34,724 bases of DNA from Rhodospirillales bacterium (GTDB lineage: Bacteria; Pseudomonadota; Alphaproteobacteria; BOG-932; Roseiterribacteraceae), in the NCBI GenBank assembly GCA_003165335.1, contig PLTD01000117.1, positions 11,980 to 46,703 of the forward strand, written 5' to 3'. The translations under genes were made by a program, and so were the position numbers. Shown here piece after piece: positions 1 through 7,691 of the stretch (position 1 is its first letter; every line of letters starts with the position of its first letter). Under the pieces are notes generated by a model that was not told the DNA's origin, did no database searches, and was given only the letters and a program-made list of their open reading frames with translations.

Positions 1-41
1 CCGTGAAAGGGCGATGTCCTGGGCCTCTAGACGATGGGGAC
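1..41 (-). tRNA. tRNA-Glu (UUC), 5' half, cut by the window edge
   Basis: Read on the minus strand from base 41, the sequence begins GTCCCCATCGTCTAGAGGCC and runs into an anticodon arm with the loop CTTTCAC. This is the standard 5' half of bacterial tRNA-Glu. The acceptor strand GTCCCCA, the D-arm, and an anticodon TTC at bases 5-7 are all visible. The 3' half (variable loop, T-arm, CCA end) lies to the left of base 1 and cannot be checked. It lies 73 bases downstream of the COQ9-family gene on the same strand and has its own promoter candidate between them. Confidence 0.9.
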
Positions 42-61
42 TAGGGCCGAGCAAGGCGGCT

Positions 62-90
62 GATATAATCCTCCGTCCCCCCGATTGCAA
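62..90 (-). promoter_or_regulatory. Candidate promoter for tRNA-Glu
   Basis: On the minus strand a -35-like TTGCAA (85-90) is followed after 17 bases by a -10-like TATATC (62-67). This would start transcription around base 55, about 14 bases before the mature tRNA 5' end. Position, spacing and orientation fit a tRNA promoter. It is a consensus match made by eye only. Confidence 0.5.
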
Positions 91-114
91 TCAGCCTTGA
101 TCGGACAGGAACGA

Positions 115-762
115 TCAGGCGCTGCGCCGGAAACGGCGAAGCACGGTTTGGGGATCGAATTGCTCGACTGCGGCGCGTAACTTGCCGATGTGCCCGCCGA
201 TCCGAAGCACCTCCGCAATACGACGGTCGAGAAAGGCGGAACTGGCTTGATTGCCCTCGCTCGAATCCTGCAACCAGTAAAGCGTGGTGGACAGAAGAAC
301 GCCGCCCAGCAATCCGCGCTTTGTGTAAAAGTTGAAATCCGTCGACGCATCGCCTGCCGCACGCCAAATGGCGTCACAGGTCCTATATGTCAGCCGACTG
401 GCCAGACCAGCCCGTCGTGGCGCGGCCAGCCAGGCTGTTGCCTTGCGCGCCGCCTCTCGCCAGCGCCCCATCGCTTCGAGCCGCGCCCAAACTCCCATTG
501 CAATGCGCTGATGCGTTTTTAAATGCGCCACGTCATCGGCCTGCATCGCCACCACCGCCTTACGGTCGGCCCAATCGGACCAATGTGCGATGGCGTCGGC
601 GGTGCCGTCCGGGAAGGCATGCAACAAACTCTGCTTGGTAAAGCCTGCATCGGTGGCGCCCGCCTCTAGGGCGGTCATCGACCAACCATCGAAGGCGACA
701 TGCGGCAGCGCCGCCAACAGGATCGTGTCCTTTAAATGCTCCATCGTCTTCGCGTGACTCAC
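115..762 (-). CDS. COQ9-family protein (ubiquinone biosynthesis accessory protein)
   Basis: The 215-residue product belongs to the COQ9 / 'rpsU-divergently transcribed' family. In eukaryotes COQ9 has a TetR-like fold, binds lipid and presents ubiquinone intermediates to the COQ7 hydroxylase; the bacterial role is assumed to be similar. Family features include the N-terminal helix-turn-helix-like region (ALEAGATDAGFTKQSLLHAF) and the C-terminal segment with DFNFYTKRGLLGGVLLSTTL at about residues 141-160, where the lipid-binding helix lies. The gene starts with GTG at 762, overlapping the TGA of the deformylase gene by four bases (GTGA), which suggests translational coupling; an ATG six codons downstream (744) is the alternative. 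Placement next to rpsU is the classic alphaproteobacterial arrangement. Confidence 0.88.
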   Translation of the reverse strand: MSHAKTMEHLKDTILLAALPHVAFDGWSMTALEAGATDAGFTKQSLLHAFPDGTADAIAHWSDWADRKAVVAMQADDVAHLKTHQRIAMGVWARLEAMGRWREAARKATAWLAAPRRAGLASRLTYRTCDAIWRAAGDASTDFNFYTKRGLLGGVLLSTTLYWLQDSSEGNQASSAFLDRRIAEVLRIGGHIGKLRAAVEQFDPQTVLRRFRRSA

Positions 763-1304
763 AGCTCGGTGTCCTCACCTTGCGCAACTGCGGCCGCTGC
801 CTGAATTTCCGGGCCATAGCCCAGCGTCGCGAAATCCCGCATCCTGTCCAGATAGAGTATCCCGTCCAGATGATCGACCTCATGCTGCAGGATGCGCGCT
901 TGAAATCCCTCGGCCTCACCCTCGACTCGCCTGCCGTCCGGCAGCCAGCCTCGATAGGCAATGCGCGCGTGACGTGGAACAACGCCTCTCAGTTCCGGCA
1001 CCGACAGGCAACCCTCCCAACCCAATTCGATCGCATCGCCAATCGGCTCGAGCTCAGGGTTGATCAGTGCCGTCATCCGCAACGGCTCATCCACCGCAGA
1101 TCGGTCGGCAATCAGGCGCATGACGATGAGGCGCAGAGAACTGCCGATTTGCGGAGCTGCCAGCCCGACGCCGGGGGCCTCGACCATGGTTTCCATCATG
1201 GATTGAGCCAACGCATTGATATCGGGGTGGGTGGGATCGACGACTGTGGTGGCGACACGGCGAAGGACGGGAGCGCCCATTCGCACGACCGGCAAAAGAG
1301 ACAT
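759..1304 (-). CDS. def: Peptide deformylase
   Basis: The product removes the N-formyl group from nascent proteins in the cytoplasm. All three family motifs are present in the 181 residues counted from the ATG at 1304: GVGLAAPQ (45-52), EGCLS with the metal ligand Cys99, and HEVDH with His141, Glu142 and His145. The open frame continues upstream to 1475, but that extension would run across the divergent promoter region, so I start at [10 protein letters not shown], which matches usual deformylase N-termini and has an AAAGG ribosome binding site. It is cotranscribed with the COQ9-family gene (GTGA overlap) and divergent from rpsU. Confidence 0.93.
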   Translation of the reverse strand: MSLLPVVRMGAPVLRRVATTVVDPTHPDINALAQSMMETMVEAPGVGLAAPQIGSSLRLIVMRLIADRSAVDEPLRMTALINPELEPIGDAIELGWEGCLSVPELRGVVPRHARIAYRGWLPDGRRVEGEAEGFQARILQHEVDHLDGILYLDRMRDFATLGYGPEIQAAAAVAQGEDTEL

Positions 1305-1355
1305 GTCCGCAAGGCCTTTCAAATTCAGACTTGTAGTGCTAGAACGCGCATCCAA

Positions 1356-1385
1356 ATTACATGCCATCAACTTTGAATTCGTCAA
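1356..1385 (-). promoter_or_regulatory. Candidate promoter for def / COQ9 operon
   Basis: On the minus strand TTGACG (1380-1385) and TGTAAT (1356-1361) are separated by 18 bases, close to the sigma-70-type consensus. The start point would fall near 1349, leaving a leader of about 45 bases before the def ATG. It lies in the 142-base gap shared with the divergent rpsU gene. I found no equally good plus-strand promoter for rpsU in the same gap. Confidence 0.5.
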
Positions 1386-1433
1386 CACCGGGCGCGCGTT
1401 CATCCCATATCGGGAAAACCGCCGTCCAACAAC

Positions 1434-1438
1434 GGGAG
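1434..1438 (+). promoter_or_regulatory. Ribosome binding site that points to the rpsU ATC start
   Basis: GGGAG at 1434-1438 lies 8 bases before the ATC at 1447, which is ideal Shine-Dalgarno spacing. No ATG, GTG or TTG is in frame at a suitable distance, so this site is the main support for the start assigned to rpsU. Confidence 0.55.
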
Positions 1439-1446
1439 TAGGACCC

Positions 1447-1653
1447 ATCGTCCACGTTCTGGTCCGCGACAACAATGTCGATCAAGCTTTGCGCGCACTC
1501 AAGAAGAAGATGCAGCGCGAGGGCATTTTCCGCGAGATGAAGCTTCGCCGCAGCTATGAAAAGCCGTCGGAAAAGCGCGCCCGCGAGCAGGCTGAGGCGG
1601 TACGCCGCGCCCGCAAGCTTCTGCGCAAACGGATGGATCGCGAAGGCTTCTGA
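1447..1653 (+). CDS. rpsU: 30S ribosomal protein S21, apparent ATC start
   Basis: S21 is a small basic protein of the 30S subunit platform that helps mRNA binding at initiation. The sequence [20 protein letters not shown] followed by [20 protein letters not shown] is typical of alphaproteobacterial S21, and the basic tail ending in RKRMDREGF is complete. Homologues I recall begin MVQVLVRDNN or similar; here the aligned residues are [10 protein letters not shown], with ATC where ATG is expected. The nearest in-frame ATG or GTG codons (1303, 1336) lie 37-48 codons upstream and the first lies inside the divergent def start. I therefore annotate ATC at 1447, giving 68 residues. A sequencing error (ATG read as ATC) is the simple alternative. 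Confidence 0.85.
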   Translation: MVHVLVRDNNVDQALRALKKKMQREGIFREMKLRRSYEKPSEKRAREQAEAVRRARKLLRKRMDREGF

Positions 1654-1698
1654 GTCTTCGCGGCCGCGTTACTTCGGCCAATCGATATCGCATTCGAT

Positions 1699-1724
1699 AA
1701 AAGCTCTGCCTCGGCGGAGCTTTT
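1699..1724. terminator. Bidirectional rho-independent terminator between rpsU and the hemerythrin gene
   Basis: AAAAGCTCTGCC followed by TC and GGCGGAGCTTTT forms a near-perfect hairpin with one G-T pair. It is flanked by A-run and T-run on opposite sides, so it can stop transcription in both directions. It lies 46 bases after the rpsU stop and 59 bases after the end of the convergent hemerythrin gene. Confidence 0.8.
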
Positions 1725-1782
1725 GGCGTTTCGGCCTTCTGCTGAAAGCCGACATGAATTGAACATCACAGACCAAGTCCGG

Positions 1783-2349
1783 TTACCTCTCGGTCGCTGT
1801 TTCGGATTGCCACTCTAGAATCGTTCGGCGGAGCAATTCGAATCTGCGATCTCCGGACCCATTCAGCAACTGATCTCGCTCCTGGGTCATCGCACCTTGC
1901 AGCACCTGCCAATCGTCATCGGCCAATATTCGTGCGATGGCTGGGAAAAATTGCGTCTCTTCCAAGGCACAATGTTGCCGCTGCTGCGCGATGAAGTCCT
2001 TGGCAATCTGGACAAATATCTGGCGCGGAACCTCAGCGTCGTTCAGCACTGCGGTCAACGCTCCGCCCAAAGCCCGCAGCGCGGCTTCGATATCACGATG
2101 CGCCTGCGCCAAATCTCCAATCTCCTGCACCACGGAAGGGTCGCGCTTTCGCAATCTGTCGAAAACCAGGTTTTCCTTTGGATGATGGCAGCGGTCGGGG
2201 AAACCCTGGAAATATTCCACCGCCGCAGCGACGATTTCATAGTCTGCCTGATCGCCGATTTCGAACCGGCGGAGTTGCTGTTCCAGCACGTCGAGCACGC
2301 TGACTATATATCCGTGTTCTCGCCGCAGCAGGTCTATGATCGGCGGCAT
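1783..2349 (-). CDS. Hemerythrin HHE-domain protein
   Basis: This 188-residue protein is a four-helix hemerythrin-type diiron protein. Candidate iron ligands are spaced as the family expects: His12 (REHGYI), His55/His56 with Glu59 (CHHPKEN), His84 (AQAHRDIE), and His126 with Glu130/Glu131 (QHCALEE). Such proteins bind oxygen, nitric oxide or iron and take part in redox or nitrosative stress defence; which applies here cannot be told. There is no signal peptide or fused sensor domain. The ATG at 2349 is preceded by GGGAGCC at good spacing. The gene stands alone: it converges on rpsU and is divergent from the amidohydrolase, with about 145 bases between the two starts. Confidence 0.88.
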   Translation of the reverse strand: MPPIIDLLRREHGYIVSVLDVLEQQLRRFEIGDQADYEIVAAAVEYFQGFPDRCHHPKENLVFDRLRKRDPSVVQEIGDLAQAHRDIEAALRALGGALTAVLNDAEVPRQIFVQIAKDFIAQQRQHCALEETQFFPAIARILADDDWQVLQGAMTQERDQLLNGSGDRRFELLRRTILEWQSETATER

Positions 2350-2409
2350 TGAAATGGCTCCCGGGCGGTTGCGACGGGCTCAGTAAATCCGAGTTCGAGA
2401 GCGCGTGAT

Positions 2410-2439
2410 TTGACTTAGCGCAATCGCGCCGGTGCGATT
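2410..2439 (+). promoter_or_regulatory. Possible promoter element with an inverted repeat upstream of the amidohydrolase
   Basis: TTGACT (2410-2415) is a good -35 match. The following spacer contains the inverted repeat AATCGC (2422-2427) and GCGATT (2434-2439). A repressor or activator site overlapping a promoter would look like this, but the -10 candidates (TGCGAT at 17 bases, GATTAT at 20) are poor. Confidence 0.3.
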
Positions 2440-2494
2440 ATCATCACAGGACCCGACAAAAGATGGTTACGGCGCGGGATTAGGGGAGGATTGC

Positions 2495-3598
2495 ATGGGC
2501 ATTGTCATTTCAGCGGACGAACATCTGGTCGAGCCGGTCGAATTCTGGAGCGATCTGTTGCCCGATTCCCTGCCCGCTTCAGACCGTGACTTGGCGCCCA
2601 GGCTCGAAGGCGGCGCGCTGGTGGTCGATGGCCAAAGCATGCCGGTCTTTCTACTTTTCCCTGAGTTGATCGCCTATTCGGACGCACAACCAGGTGTCAG
2701 CGACGTGGCGGGACGGCTAGCGATGATGGATTCGGAAGGCATCGATACTTCGATCCTGTTTCCGCAGCGCGCGATGGGCATGTATGCGATCAAAGACCCG
2801 GCGCTGCGCACCCGCTGCATTAACGCCTATAACGAGTGGCTGGCCGGCTTCTGTGCCGCGTCGGGGGGGCGGCTTATCGGCGTACCCATCTTGCCTACGG
2901 TCTACCAGACTGATCAGACTGCCGATTATCTGGCCCATTTGAAGGCGCTGGGCTTTCGCCTGTTTACGATGCCGAATGCAATCCGCGGCACAACCTATAC
3001 GGCGCCTGAAATGACTCCCCTTTGGACGGCGATCGAGGAAAGCGGCCTCGTTACCTCGTTCCACACCAGCGAAACGCCCGAAAGCAACGGGCCGGGCGGG
3101 CTGGGCACATTCCTCATCCGCACCACTCAGCCCTTTCGCAACGTGTGGGGCAATTTCGTTTTTACCGGATTGTTTGAACGCCACCCCGGTATAAGGCTGC
3201 TTTTTGCCGAGGGCGGGATCAGTTGGGTGCCCTCCGCGTTGGATCACGCCGACCGAATCCACTCCAGCTTCGCCGATTTTCTGAAGCCGCGCCTGCCGCG
3301 CAGGCCCAGCGAATACTGGTTCCGCCAATGCTGGGCCACCTTCATGGACGACCCCCGGGGGGTGGAGCAAATCGACCATATCGGCGTGGATAGGGTCTTA
3401 TGGTCATCCGATTACCCCCATCCCGAAGGCACGCGGGGCAGGACCCATGAACTAATGGGCGAATTGCGGACGCAATTGGGAGAAACGCGAGCCAGTGCCG
3501 TTCTGGGTGGTAATGCTGCAGAATTGTTGGGCTTGGCCCGACGCCGCTTGCCTGGGGAAGCCCCGACTGGAATCGGACACCCCAAATATAATCCTTAA
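2495..3598 (+). CDS. Amidohydrolase_2 (ACMSD-like) family metal-dependent hydrolase
   Basis: The 367-residue product is a TIM-barrel protein of the amidohydrolase-2 family, which includes decarboxylases and hydrolases acting on aromatic or carboxylated substrates. Visible family features are the N-terminal metal site D-E-H (residues 8-10, ISADEHLVEP), His190 in SFHTSE, the LLFAEGGISWVP strand (235-246), and the terminal WSSDYPHPEG with Asp306. The substrate cannot be inferred. The open frame extends back to 2432, but GGGGAGGA at 2483-2490 places the start at the ATG at 2495. It is transcribed alone; an AT-rich stretch and a broken gene follow. Confidence 0.85.
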   Translation: MGIVISADEHLVEPVEFWSDLLPDSLPASDRDLAPRLEGGALVVDGQSMPVFLLFPELIAYSDAQPGVSDVAGRLAMMDSEGIDTSILFPQRAMGMYAIKDPALRTRCINAYNEWLAGFCAASGGRLIGVPILPTVYQTDQTADYLAHLKALGFRLFTMPNAIRGTTYTAPEMTPLWTAIEESGLVTSFHTSETPESNGPGGLGTFLIRTTQPFRNVWGNFVFTGLFERHPGIRLLFAEGGISWVPSALDHADRIHSSFADFLKPRLPRRPSEYWFRQCWATFMDDPRGVEQIDHIGVDRVLWSSDYPHPEGTRGRTHELMGELRTQLGETRASAVLGGNAAELLGLARRRLPGEAPTGIGHPKYNP

Positions 3599-3732
3599 GT
3601 AACAATATATTAGTAAAAATTCGACAAAAATCTATTCGGATAACGGCTGCGTACAGTGCCTATCGATCCGAGCGGCGACGCTCGCGGATCGGCAAATTCA
3701 TGGGCGGTGTGCCAATGTTTGAAGGAGTGGAT

Positions 3733-4126
3733 ATGTCGACAGCCAAAGCGTGCGACGAAAACCAGGACGAACTCGCCCGCCTTCGCGCATTGACCGGGGT
3801 TGAGCGCGCATTGTGGGAACTGGCGATGAATATCCTCGATGTGGCGCGGGCGCTGGAAAGCCCCTGCTGCTGGGCTCGCAGGCCTGGGCTCTGGTCAATA
3901 ATATCGACGAACATCGGTCGATTGCCGGATACGCCCCATCGAACGCTGAGTTAGCGAATGTCCTCGACATTGCGGCAGTCCGGTGGTGCTGGCATCGCTT
4001 GAGGTCGCGGCCGCAAGCCTTGCCGAGTATCGGGCACAAGACATGACCGAACTGGATTCAGCGCTGCAGAACGGATATGGCGACGGCTACAGAGGGGAAA
4101 CCCGTACCACCAATTTCGATAATTGA
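3733..4126 (+). pseudogene. Small gene of unknown function broken by two frameshifts
   Basis: Three reading frames join into one protein-like sequence. The first frame begins at the ATG at 3733 after a strong GAAGGAG site (MSTAKACDENQDELARLRAL, then GVERALWELAMNILDVARAL). Around 3860 the sense moves to another frame (LLLGSQAWALVNNIDEHRSI, then SNAELANVLDIAAV). Near 3980 it moves again (VVLASLEVAAASLAEYRAQD, then MTELDSALQNGYGDGY) to a stop at 4124-4126. Both shifts go the same way, as if one base had been lost each time. An intact version would be about 131 residues, largely helical. I do not recognise the family. Neighbouring genes of up to 4 kb are intact, which argues for true decay over general sequence error. 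Confidence 0.6.
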
Positions 4127-4150
4127 CTGGGCGCGAAGAGCACCAAAAGC

Positions 4151-5428
4151 TTATTCCGGCTGAAGTACTGCGTCGTCCGTGGACTCGATCAGTTTGATTC
4201 GACGGGTCAGCGTGTCGGAGGGTTTATTGCCAAAGCGCGGGAGCGCCAATTCTCCGGTTTCAACTGAGCCGACAAACGCACCTATAAGCAACGCCATCAC
4301 CGCGTCGGTCACTTCAGCCGATCGTCCGGGCAGGTAGATCTCGGCGAAACTTGTCGCCAACAGGATCACCGCAATCAGGAGTGTGGCGTTCCTCACGGAT
4401 AGTCCCGTCCGGACCAACAGCCAAATGGCGCTTCCATACAAAAAGAATTTCTCAAAGAAAGCCTGAACGTCTGTGTCGATGGAGCCCCGCATAAAACTGA
4501 AGAACGGAATCATTCCATAGCGACCCGCGGTATCCATCAACCGGAAGGGGGTCAGTCTGAAGGCAACGATATAAGCGCCCATGACCGCGACCACGGCGAC
4601 AGTCCGGACGTCTGGCCAGGGCGAAAGCGCTCGCCAAATAAAAAAGGCCAAAACAAGTCCCACCACCTGAGCCAGATTGATCCAGGTCGAAATAATGAGC
4701 ACGCTCGACAAAAAAATAAATCCGGCAAAACGCCAGAAAAGCGCCGCTCCTCGTCCTGAGGCGGCCAGTTCATCGATCAGTGCCCGAATGGCGAGCCAGA
4801 TCGCCGTTTGCCGGAAAAGCCCATAGGCTGTGAGTTGAGGGTTATGAAATAAGGGTCTCAGTGCACCGGTATATTTGTGCATGCTGATGGTCGGCACATA
4901 GGGGTAGAGCCTGTAGCCCAGCCAAGCGGCCAACAGCAGCGCGGGAATCCGATTGGCGGACAGTTCACGCAACAGAGGCCATCGGAAATCCTGACCGAAG
5001 AACCATCCGGCGATCGCGCCCAGCATGGTGCCAATGGTATTCGCGTAAAAATCAGTCGCTTCGGTATCGCGCCCGGTATCGTAATATTGGCTGATCTCCA
5101 TGCTCAGGCTGAGTGTAGCGCCGATCAATATCGCCCCGCCGAGGCGTTTCAGACTGGCCTTTTTGCCGACGCTGATCGCGCAGGAAAAGCCCAGCGGCAT
5201 ATAGAGCAAAATATTCGAAACAAAGTCGCCGCGGCCGGGCGTTTTATCCCAGTTACCCAGCAGTGTGCGCAGAGGGCCTATACCGCCCGGCACCGCATGG
5301 AATGCAAACGGAAAGAGTGAGCCATAGGTGATCATCGCCATAAAAAGCGCGATCGCCACCTTGAGATTGCGCTCGGCTGATTTTGAGGCTTGATCCGCTG
5401 CCGGAGCGCGAGGTTCAGGTTCACCCAT
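4151..5428 (-). CDS. VanZ-like multi-pass membrane protein
   Basis: From the ATG at 5428 this is a 425-residue protein with many hydrophobic segments. The N-terminal third carries the VanZ signature: GDFVSNILLYMPLGF (about 67-81) and, after MEISQYY, DFYANTIGTMLGA (about 126-138). The remaining two thirds are further membrane segments, so it is much longer than a minimal VanZ protein of about 150 residues. VanZ gives low-level teicoplanin resistance in enterococci, but most VanZ-domain proteins have no known role, and resistance should not be assumed. The open frame runs on to 5644 but would then overlap the next gene; the ATG at 5482 is an alternative. It converges on the broken gene at 3733-4126. 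Confidence 0.75.
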   Translation of the reverse strand: MGEPEPRAPAADQASKSAERNLKVAIALFMAMITYGSLFPFAFHAVPGGIGPLRTLLGNWDKTPGRGDFVSNILLYMPLGFSCAISVGKKASLKRLGGAILIGATLSLSMEISQYYDTGRDTEATDFYANTIGTMLGAIAGWFFGQDFRWPLLRELSANRIPALLLAAWLGYRLYPYVPTISMHKYTGALRPLFHNPQLTAYGLFRQTAIWLAIRALIDELAASGRGAALFWRFAGFIFLSSVLIISTWINLAQVVGLVLAFFIWRALSPWPDVRTVAVVAVMGAYIVAFRLTPFRLMDTAGRYGMIPFFSFMRGSIDTDVQAFFEKFFLYGSAIWLLVRTGLSVRNATLLIAVILLATSFAEIYLPGRSAEVTDAVMALLIGAFVGSVETGELALPRFGNKPSDTLTRRIKLIESTDDAVLQPE

Positions 5429-5526
5429 TGCAAAAGAATGCCACTGCAAGAAGGGCGACGAAACAAGAATCGCTGGCGCCATTCGCGAACACGCTTCGCG
5501 TTCCGTCGTAAGCGGAATCGACCTGA

Positions 5527-5868
5527 TTACTGTTTCGTTGCTGTGAAACTGCCGGTGAAGCCGCGCACGATAATTTCGCCCTTCATCGCCGTGTCCGAGG
5601 TCAGCGTACCCTGGAAAGCCAATACTGCCTGATGCGCATCCCAACTCCAGCCGACCTTGTTACCCGCAATGGTCGCCTGCGTGAAGTTCTCAAGCTTTCC
5701 ATAATATTCGCAGGTCGCCACCACGCCGGGTCCGTCGGCTTTAAAATGGCAGGTCGTATCGACCGCGTTGAAAAACACGCTGCCGTGAATCTTCCAGGCG
5801 CCGATAATTTCGGCCGATGCAGCGGGGCTGACAGCAAAGATCGCGAAAGCCAGCAAAAGAGACTTCAT
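5527..5868 (-). CDS. Small exported protein of unknown function
   Basis: The 113 residues counted from 5868 start with a clear Sec signal peptide, MKSLLLAFAIFAVSPAASA, followed by a mature part beginning EIIGAWKIHG. The mature part contains two cysteines (TTCHF and ATCEYY) that could form a disulphide in the periplasm, and alternates strand-like segments, so a small beta-barrel or sandwich is plausible. I do not recognise the family. A longer form starting at the ATG at 5904 would overlap the stop codon of the aminopeptidase gene by one base (TAATGA) and would keep a usable signal peptide, so coupling to that gene is possible. Either form lies downstream of the aminopeptidase on the same strand. 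Confidence 0.7.
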   Translation of the reverse strand: MKSLLLAFAIFAVSPAASAEIIGAWKIHGSVFFNAVDTTCHFKADGPGVVATCEYYGKLENFTQATIAGNKVGWSWDAHQAVLAFQGTLTSDTAMKGEIIVRGFTGSFTATKQ

Positions 5869-5903
5869 CAGCGTTGCCACTCCGGTTCGTTCGCTACGCG
5901 TCA

Positions 5904-7691
5904 TTACAACGGCGCCGCCGCCTCAGCCAACCAGTCGCGCTCAACCACATCCAACCGGTCGGCCAGGGTGGCGTAAACCCGGGCGTGATAGTCATCAACC
6001 CAGGCCCGCTCCGGAGCCGTCAGCATCGCAACGTCGATCAGGTCGCGATCGATCGGAGCCATGGTCAGCGTCTCGAACTCCAGCATCGGCCTCTCGGCGT
6101 TTGGCATGTCGGCTTTCTTGACCAGCACCAGATTCTCTATTCGGATGCCGTATTCGCCGGTGCGGTAATAGCCGGGTTCATTGGACACGATCATTCCGGG
6201 CTCCAACGGCGCCGCCCCGTTCTTGAAGATGCGCTGCGGCCCCTCATGCACCGAGAGATAGCTGCCAACACCATGACCGGTTCCGTGGTCGTAATCGACG
6301 CCGGCTGCCCATAAAGGCGCGCGGGCCAGCGCGTCGAGTTGGCCGCCGGTCGTGCCTACGGGAAAGCGGGCCTTGCCGAGTGCAATATGGCCCTTCAGCA
6401 CCAGGGTGAAGTGATGGCGCATATCCTGAGTGGGTTCGCCCAACACCATTGTGCGCGTGACATCAGTGGTAGCGTCGAGATACTGCCCGCCGCTGTCGAG
6501 CAGATACATCATGCCATGCGCCAATCGTCTGTCGCTGTCGGGCATTGCCCGGTAATGGACGATCGCCCCGTGCTCCGCCGCACCTGATATAGTGTCGAAG
6601 CTTGGACCCATGAACATTTCCTGGGCTTTCCGGAATTGCTCCAGGCGGTCGGCGGCAGTGATCTCGGTCGGCGGATCCAGCTTCATTGCTTTGTCCAGCC
6701 ACGTGAAGAACTTGACCAGGGCCGCGCCATCGCGCCGGTGGGCCTCGCGCGCACCCTCGATTTCGATGTCGTTCTTGATCGCCTTGGGCAACTGACAGGG
6801 GTCAGCGCCGGCAGAGGTTTTGACGTTGGCATTATTGAGCCGGTCGGCGACCCAGGCCGGTGTATTGGCGGGGTCAAAGCGCACCATCTTGCCCATCTTG
6901 GCCAGCCGCTCCAGTGTTGGACCGAACTGATCGGGCCGGGCGGTGGTAACCGTGTTGCCCAGATAGGCCAGCGTCTCGGGGCTGAGTTTACGCTCGTCCA
7001 CGAACAATGCGACATGACCATCCGCCATCAATATCGCGAAGCTAAGCGGCAAAGGGGCGTTGGGCACGTCCCCTCCCCTGATGTTTAGCAGCCAGGCGAT
7101 CGAATCCGGTTGGGTTAACACTGAGGCGCCAATTCCCGAGGCGGCAAGCTCGCGCCCGATCTGGGCTCGCTTTTCACCCGAGTCCACGCCGGCATAGGCC
7201 AGCGGGTGGGGCACGACAGGGGCCAAGGGCGGGGCCGGCCGATCGGTCCAGATTTCGTCGACAAGATTAGGTGACAGCGCCTTGGTGTCCATGCCCGCGG
7301 CCGTCAATTCCGCCTTCAGCGTCTGAATTTGCGCCGCGGAATGCAGCCAGGGATCATAGCCGACGAGATCGCCCTTCTGTAGATTTTCGCGCAGCCACGC
7401 GCCGAAGGGCTCGGTGATCAGGTGATGGACTTCATACAGCTTCTTGGGGGCCTGCTGTGCCGCCTGCAGCGTATAACGGCCGTCGACGAACAGGGCAGCC
7501 TTGTTGAGGAGCACAACCGCCAAACCCGCCGAGCCGGTAAAGCCCGTGAGCCACGACAGACGTTCGGCCGAAGCCGGAACATATTCGCCCAGATGCTCGT
7601 CCCCGCGGGGGATCAAAACCGCATCCAGCGCTTGTGCCGCCATCAGCTTACGTAGCGCCGTCAGACGTTCGACAGGCGTGGAATTCGTCAT
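5904..7691 (-). CDS. Xaa-Pro aminopeptidase (M24B family, long form)
   Basis: This 595-residue enzyme removes the N-terminal residue from peptides with proline in second position. It has the three-part layout of the long, eukaryote-like aminopeptidase P: two creatinase-type N-terminal domains (about 1-310) and a C-terminal pita-bread catalytic domain. The five metal ligands are visible: Asp399 and Asp410 (DSGGQYLDATTDVTRT), His473 (HGTGHGVG), Glu505 (SNEPG) and Glu519 (IRIEN). No signal peptide is present, so it is probably cytoplasmic. The ATG at 7691 overlaps the prmA stop (ATGA), which excludes the longer frame starting at 7718. Coupling with prmA reflects shared expression rather than an obvious shared pathway. 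Confidence 0.93.
   Translation of the reverse strand: MTNSTPVERLTALRKLMAAQALDAVLIPRGDEHLGEYVPASAERLSWLTGFTGSAGLAVVLLNKAALFVDGRYTLQAAQQAPKKLYEVHHLITEPFGAWLRENLQKGDLVGYDPWLHSAAQIQTLKAELTAAGMDTKALSPNLVDEIWTDRPAPPLAPVVPHPLAYAGVDSGEKRAQIGRELAASGIGASVLTQPDSIAWLLNIRGGDVPNAPLPLSFAILMADGHVALFVDERKLSPETLAYLGNTVTTARPDQFGPTLERLAKMGKMVRFDPANTPAWVADRLNNANVKTSAGADPCQLPKAIKNDIEIEGAREAHRRDGAALVKFFTWLDKAMKLDPPTEITAADRLEQFRKAQEMFMGPSFDTISGAAEHGAIVHYRAMPDSDRRLAHGMMYLLDSGGQYLDATTDVTRTMVLGEPTQDMRHHFTLVLKGHIALGKARFPVGTTGGQLDALARAPLWAAGVDYDHGTGHGVGSYLSVHEGPQRIFKNGAAPLEPGMIVSNEPGYYRTGEYGIRIENLVLVKKADMPNAERPMLEFETLTMAPIDRDLIDVAMLTAPERAWVDDYHARVYATLADRLDVVERDWLAEAAAPL

Noticed and set aside
780-1376. 198-codon plus-strand open frame opposite the deformylase gene
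   Set aside because: It lies antisense to a certain def gene, shows no family motif, and reflects GC-rich codon use on the other strand.
3733-4126. FlaF-like flagellar regulator as identity of the broken gene
   Set aside because: Helical content and size are similar, but I could not match FlaF conserved positions and no flagellar gene is nearby.
4151-5428. Glycopeptide resistance gene
   Set aside because: Only the VanZ domain is shared; no vanR/S/H/A/X genes are present and Gram-negative VanZ proteins have no shown resistance role.
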